Part shown: positions 61,188 to 64,000 of the stretch, piece after piece
Position numbering within the stretch: the first letter of the stretch is position 1
Layout of the letters: each line of letters opens with the position of its first letter
DNA from: Eubacterium_B sp034180045
GTDB lineage: Bacteria > Bacillota > Clostridia > Peptostreptococcales > Anaerovoracaceae
Length of the DNA: 64,000 nt
Assembly (NCBI GenBank): GCA_034180045.1
Contig: JAXFOY010000023.1
Location: forward strand, 1-64,000
Direction: 5' to 3'
The notes under the pieces: model-generated
The model's input: only the letters and a program-made list of their open reading frames with translations
The model's database searches: none
What the model was told of the DNA's origin: nothing
Translations under genes and position numbers: made by a program

Positions 61188-63296
61188 ATGAAGAAATATA
61201 ATTTGAAACTATTAGCTGCAATCCTAATTTCGTGTATCGTTTTGGCAGGTTGTAGCGGACAATCAAAAAATTCAGGAATGAGCGTTGAAGAATTAAGGAA
61301 AAAATACAGTGATTCAACCGGGTATGAATTATCAAAAAAGATTTATACAGTAGATCAAACTGAAAGTATTAAAATCAAAGTAAAAAATAATGTAATATTC
61401 GAAGAATATTTTGAGTCAAAACATGCACCGACCCCTTTTATAGTATATACTGACGACAAATTAGAGAACCCTTTGTTTGTCCCTTTTTATGAAAGCGGTG
61501 ATGACGGTACAATTAATATTGATCCCAAACAGATTGTCGGCGAAAGCTTTATCTTTAAGAACAAGGAATATGCATTGTCCGGAAGCGGAAGCTGGGGAAT
61601 GTATGAAACATTGTATCTTGCTCGTTATAATGATTTGCAAACCGGAAAGAAATTAGATAAACCCGTGGTTTATATTATAGATGTCAATCATGATAAGGAT
61701 AAGTTAGAGGCGCCGGTAGTCACAAAGCGAGTTACAAATGATGGAAACCTTAGACTGGATTGGAAACCTGTAAAAGGGGCAAACAGGTACTGGGTAATCA
61801 AACGCGAAAAGCGTTCAGAAGGTTCTGCTTACGGCGGACTTAATTTAGCAACTCACTATCATTACTCTTTTATAGGTGAGGGTACGGAAACAAATTTTAT
61901 ATCAGACAAACAAAGCAATGAGTTTTTAAGGCGAAAAATCTATTCGGCAGATGATCTTTTGGATTCTCAAAAAGCCTCCAATGCATTTATTGTGGAACAA
62001 ATAAATAAAGAACCTGTGGACTATGATATTTTCGTAATAGCGCAAAATGACAGGGATAAATTATCTCCCCCGTCAAACATGATTAGCGCCGATGAATTTA
62101 CAGGATCTATGCCATATCGCATCGCTTTCAATACATTGATGAAGAATACGAATAATCGTGGATTTATTCTGAATGACCTTAAAGATATACCGACTACAGT
62201 TCCGGTTGTGATGATGGATGGTTCAATCAGAAATTTTGCAATTCGATATGATTTGGAAAACGACAAGTTTTTATTTAGCAAGAATAGTAATAAAAATATT
62301 TATAGCCTTCCGATATCGATAAAGAATACTACTTTTACCGATACGATTAAGGTATATGGCGCTTCCGAAGATTATGAAAACATAGTCGAAGCAAAAAGCA
62401 AAGAAATTGAAGCATTGAGTAAAACCGGAGTAAGTACTTTGCTGGTAGATGCTGAATATAAAGCTGAATTGAAGCTTGATAAATCAACTGTTGTGAATAC
62501 AGTTGCCGCTGTAGATTACAATTATGTCGCTCATTCGCCTTTGGAAGAGTATATCGTTACCAATATACTTGCCGGTAATTTTAATTTGGATATGGCTGCA
62601 TTTCCTGAAGTAAAAAATAAAATCGTACTATCGGAAGCATTTAGAAATGTTGTAGAAAATAATCCTATTATTACAAATTTGCCCGGATATTATTATTCGG
62701 ATTCGGAAAAGCTTTTGCAGTTGTCGGTTTCGGATACTGAATTTAAGAAACAGAAAGAGATAGCAGATAAAGTCGATCAAATTATTAAGTCCGTTATAAA
62801 AGATGGTATGAGTGATGAAGAAAAATCAAAAGCGATAAACAACTATCTGACGGAACATACAGAATATGATTACGACGCGTTGTCAGCTCTTAAAAACTAT
62901 GAAGCGGCAGAGCAAAATAAGGCTTTAACCGATGCACAAATCGATAAAGAAAAAAATAAATTCTTAAAGTATGATGAGTCTTTCAAAGCTGTTGGAGTGA
63001 TGATGAACGGCAAGGGAGTATGTGCAGGATATGCTGATGCATATAGAATTTTGGCAGCTTATGCCGGACTTGATGTATTAAAAGTTCACGGTGATGTGCC
63101 TGGTGGAAGGCATGCATGGAATCTAGTTTACTTGGATGGTAAATGGCTTGTTGTAGACGCTACATGGAATGATTCCGCTAATAATCCGAACGGGTACTTA
63201 CATATTTCACAGGATGATCCTGCATATGTAAGGAATCATTTTATCAGTGCCGATTCCGTAAAAGCACGTGACAACTATGTATTTGAGAAAAAATAA
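61188..63296 (+). CDS. Lipoprotein with fibronectin-like and transglutaminase-like domains
   Basis: A 702-residue protein with a lipoprotein signal peptide (lipobox LAGC, Cys22). A fibronectin type III-like segment lies at about 168-260 (RLDWKPVKGANRYWVIKREK). The C-terminal transglutaminase-like domain has Cys612 (GKGVCAGYADAY), His642 (GGRHAWNLV) and Asp657 (VVDATWND), a complete catalytic triad. Such domains act as cysteine proteases or crosslinkers on the cell surface; the substrate is unknown. AAAAAGATAGGTG is a weak ribosome binding site. It is the first non-element gene right of the island. Confidence 0.85.
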   Translation: MKKYNLKLLAAILISCIVLAGCSGQSKNSGMSVEELRKKYSDSTGYELSKKIYTVDQTESIKIKVKNNVIFEEYFESKHAPTPFIVYTDDKLENPLFVPFYESGDDGTINIDPKQIVGESFIFKNKEYALSGSGSWGMYETLYLARYNDLQTGKKLDKPVVYIIDVNHDKDKLEAPVVTKRVTNDGNLRLDWKPVKGANRYWVIKREKRSEGSAYGGLNLATHYHYSFIGEGTETNFISDKQSNEFLRRKIYSADDLLDSQKASNAFIVEQINKEPVDYDIFVIAQNDRDKLSPPSNMISADEFTGSMPYRIAFNTLMKNTNNRGFILNDLKDIPTTVPVVMMDGSIRNFAIRYDLENDKFLFSKNSNKNIYSLPISIKNTTFTDTIKVYGASEDYENIVEAKSKEIEALSKTGVSTLLVDAEYKAELKLDKSTVVNTVAAVDYNYVAHSPLEEYIVTNILAGNFNLDMAAFPEVKNKIVLSEAFRNVVENNPIITNLPGYYYSDSEKLLQLSVSDTEFKKQKEIADKVDQIIKSVIKDGMSDEEKSKAINNYLTEHTEYDYDALSALKNYEAAEQNKALTDAQIDKEKNKFLKYDESFKAVGVMMNGKGVCAGYADAYRILAAYAGLDVLKVHGDVPGGRHAWNLVYLDGKWLVVDATWNDSANNPNGYLHISQDDPAYVRNHFISADSVKARDNYVFEKK

Positions 63297-63436
63297 AGGT
63301 AAGGACACCAATAAATCAAGGTTTTTCGAACAGGCAACTAAGAAATGTAAAAAAATTATATTGCGGAAAAGAGCAGAAACGACTATATTTTGTTTTACGA
63401 GGTTGCATTAAACGAAAAAATGCTTTTTATTAATCT

Positions 63437-63465
63437 TTGATTTTATTTAATCTATAAGCTATAAT
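63437..63465 (+). promoter_or_regulatory. Promoter of the rsbW-sigma pair
   Basis: TTGATT (63437-63442), exact 17-base spacer, TATAAT (63460-63465). Confidence 0.75.
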
Positions 63466-63466
63466 A

Positions 63467-63495
63467 AACCTGTATGTTAAAGCATACAGGTTTTT
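63467..63495 (+). promoter_or_regulatory. Inverted repeat at the transcription start of rsbW
   Basis: AACCTGTATG (63467-63476) and CATACAGGTT (63483-63492), followed by TTTTTA. It begins immediately after the -10 box and ends before the GGAGG site, so it may be a repressor operator or a very early terminator/attenuator hairpin. Confidence 0.6.
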
Positions 63496-63509
63496 ATATG
63501 GAGGAAAAG

Positions 63510-63908
63510 ATGGATAATTTGAAAATTATCATCCCCGGCAAACCTGAATATTTGACAATGATTAGACTTACAGCGAGTTCGCTTGCCTCAATGGCAGGTT
63601 TTAATCTTGAAGACACAGATGACATCAAGATGGCTGTGGCCGAAGCTTGTAAGAATGTTTCATGTCATGGAGAGCAAGGATTGAGTGATAAATACGAGCT
63701 TTCTTTTAAGGTAGACGAAGGATATTTTGAGGTAAATATAGTTGACGCGTGTGATTGCCATACGCTCAAGAAAGAAAAGCCTCTTTGCAAACATTGCCCG
63801 CAAGAAGGCGATATAGGGGTTATTGTAATCAGATCTCTAATGGACAGTGTAGAATTTGGTCGTGATGATGACAACCATAAGTACATCAATATGGTGAAAA
63901 GAAAATGA
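63510..63908 (+). CDS. RsbW-type anti-sigma factor (serine kinase fold)
   Basis: A 132-residue GHKL protein: N-box MAVAEACKNVSCHG, end of ATP pocket GDIGVIVIRSLMDSVEFG. RsbW-type proteins bind and block a SigB/SigF-type sigma factor and phosphorylate an anti-anti-sigma factor. Unusual are four cysteines around the ATP-lid region (C81-x-C83, C93-x2-C96, with His84 and His95) plus C47 and C52 in the N-box helix. GGAGG lies before the ATG at 63510. The next gene, a sigma factor, overlaps its stop codon (ATGA). No rsbV-like gene precedes it. Confidence 0.85.
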   Translation: MDNLKIIIPGKPEYLTMIRLTASSLASMAGFNLEDTDDIKMAVAEACKNVSCHGEQGLSDKYELSFKVDEGYFEVNIVDACDCHTLKKEKPLCKHCPQEGDIGVIVIRSLMDSVEFGRDDDNHKYINMVKRK

Positions 63909-64000
63909 TAGATCAGGAATTGTTTGAAGATTACAAGCAAAATCCGACAATCGAAAAAAGAAACGCACTGGTAGAGAAGAATCTCTATATGGTTGATATT
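63905..64000 (+). CDS. Sigma factor (SigB/SigF type), cut by window edge
   Basis: The first 32 codons (MIDQELFEDYKQNPTIEKRN, ALVEKNLYMVDI) match the start of SigB/SigF/SigG-type sigma factors, where a short acidic segment is followed by region 2 (RN-x-LVE-x-NL-x-LV). It overlaps rsbW by four bases, the standard anti-sigma/sigma coupling. The rest lies outside the window, so the subgroup cannot be settled. Confidence 0.75.
   Translation, partial: MIDQELFEDYKQNPTIEKRNALVEKNLYMVDI

Overview
The window is the replication-origin region of a low-GC Firmicute, most likely an anaerobic, amino-acid-fermenting Clostridia member (inference: sigma-54-controlled ornithine fermentation operon, LtaS-like and MMPL envelope genes, RsbW/sigma pair, AT-rich oriC with rpmH-dnaA order; Peptostreptococcales/Anaerovoracaceae-type organisms fit).

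Layout. (1) 1-2.0 kb: a fragment of a conjugative-element gene (Maff2 family) abuts a truncated ABC ATPase; its permease partner lies behind a cobalamin riboswitch with a visible terminator/antiterminator. (2) 2.1-4.0 kb: CvpA-like protein and VanY-type peptidase. (3) 4.2-16.0 kb: NhaC antiporter and the complete oxidative ornithine pathway (ord, ortA, ortB, oraS, oraE, a GlmL/MutL-like ATPase, orr) on the minus strand, driven by a near-perfect -24/-12 promoter and a sigma-54 activator whose gene is bracketed by two copies of the same palindrome. The B12-dependent aminomutase gives a metabolic reason for the nearby B12-regulated transporter. (4) 16.2-25.5 kb: ArsR regulator, rlmH, walJ, rnhA, an MMPL/heptad-repeat export pair with a TetR regulator, a SanA-like protein and aroB. 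(5) 25.6-42.4 kb: the left replichore from oriC, all on the minus strand: rpmH, rnpA, yidD, yidC, khpB, mnmE, mnmG, rsmG, parS, parA, parB, a c-di-AMP phosphodiesterase, rplI, dnaB, a DnaD-type loader, ftsB-like, rnmV, ksgA, LtaS-like. (6) 42.4-44.4 kb: insertion-scarred gap between rpmH and dnaA, containing a mobile-element remnant, two small envelope/secreted genes and the DnaA boxes. (7) 44.4-52.8 kb: dnaA, dnaN, recF, gyrB, gyrA on the plus strand. Genes on both sides therefore point away from the origin.

(8) 53.0-61.0 kb: accessory island of decayed mobilisable elements: serine recombinase, TnpW-like, orphan MobC, WYL regulator, GyrI-like protein, element sigma factor and helix-turn-helix gene, then an unrecognised two-gene cassette (four-helix membrane protein plus a 325-residue soluble protein) that is the best candidate for an undescribed, possibly antiphage, system. 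It ends in a deleted and frameshifted second recombinase. (9) 61.2-64.0 kb: transglutaminase-like lipoprotein, then RsbW-type anti-sigma factor overlapping a sigma gene cut by the window edge.

Starts were moved from the longest open frame when a ribosome binding site decided it (for example parA TTG, dnaN, gdpP, ord, recombinase). No tRNA, rRNA or CRISPR array was seen.
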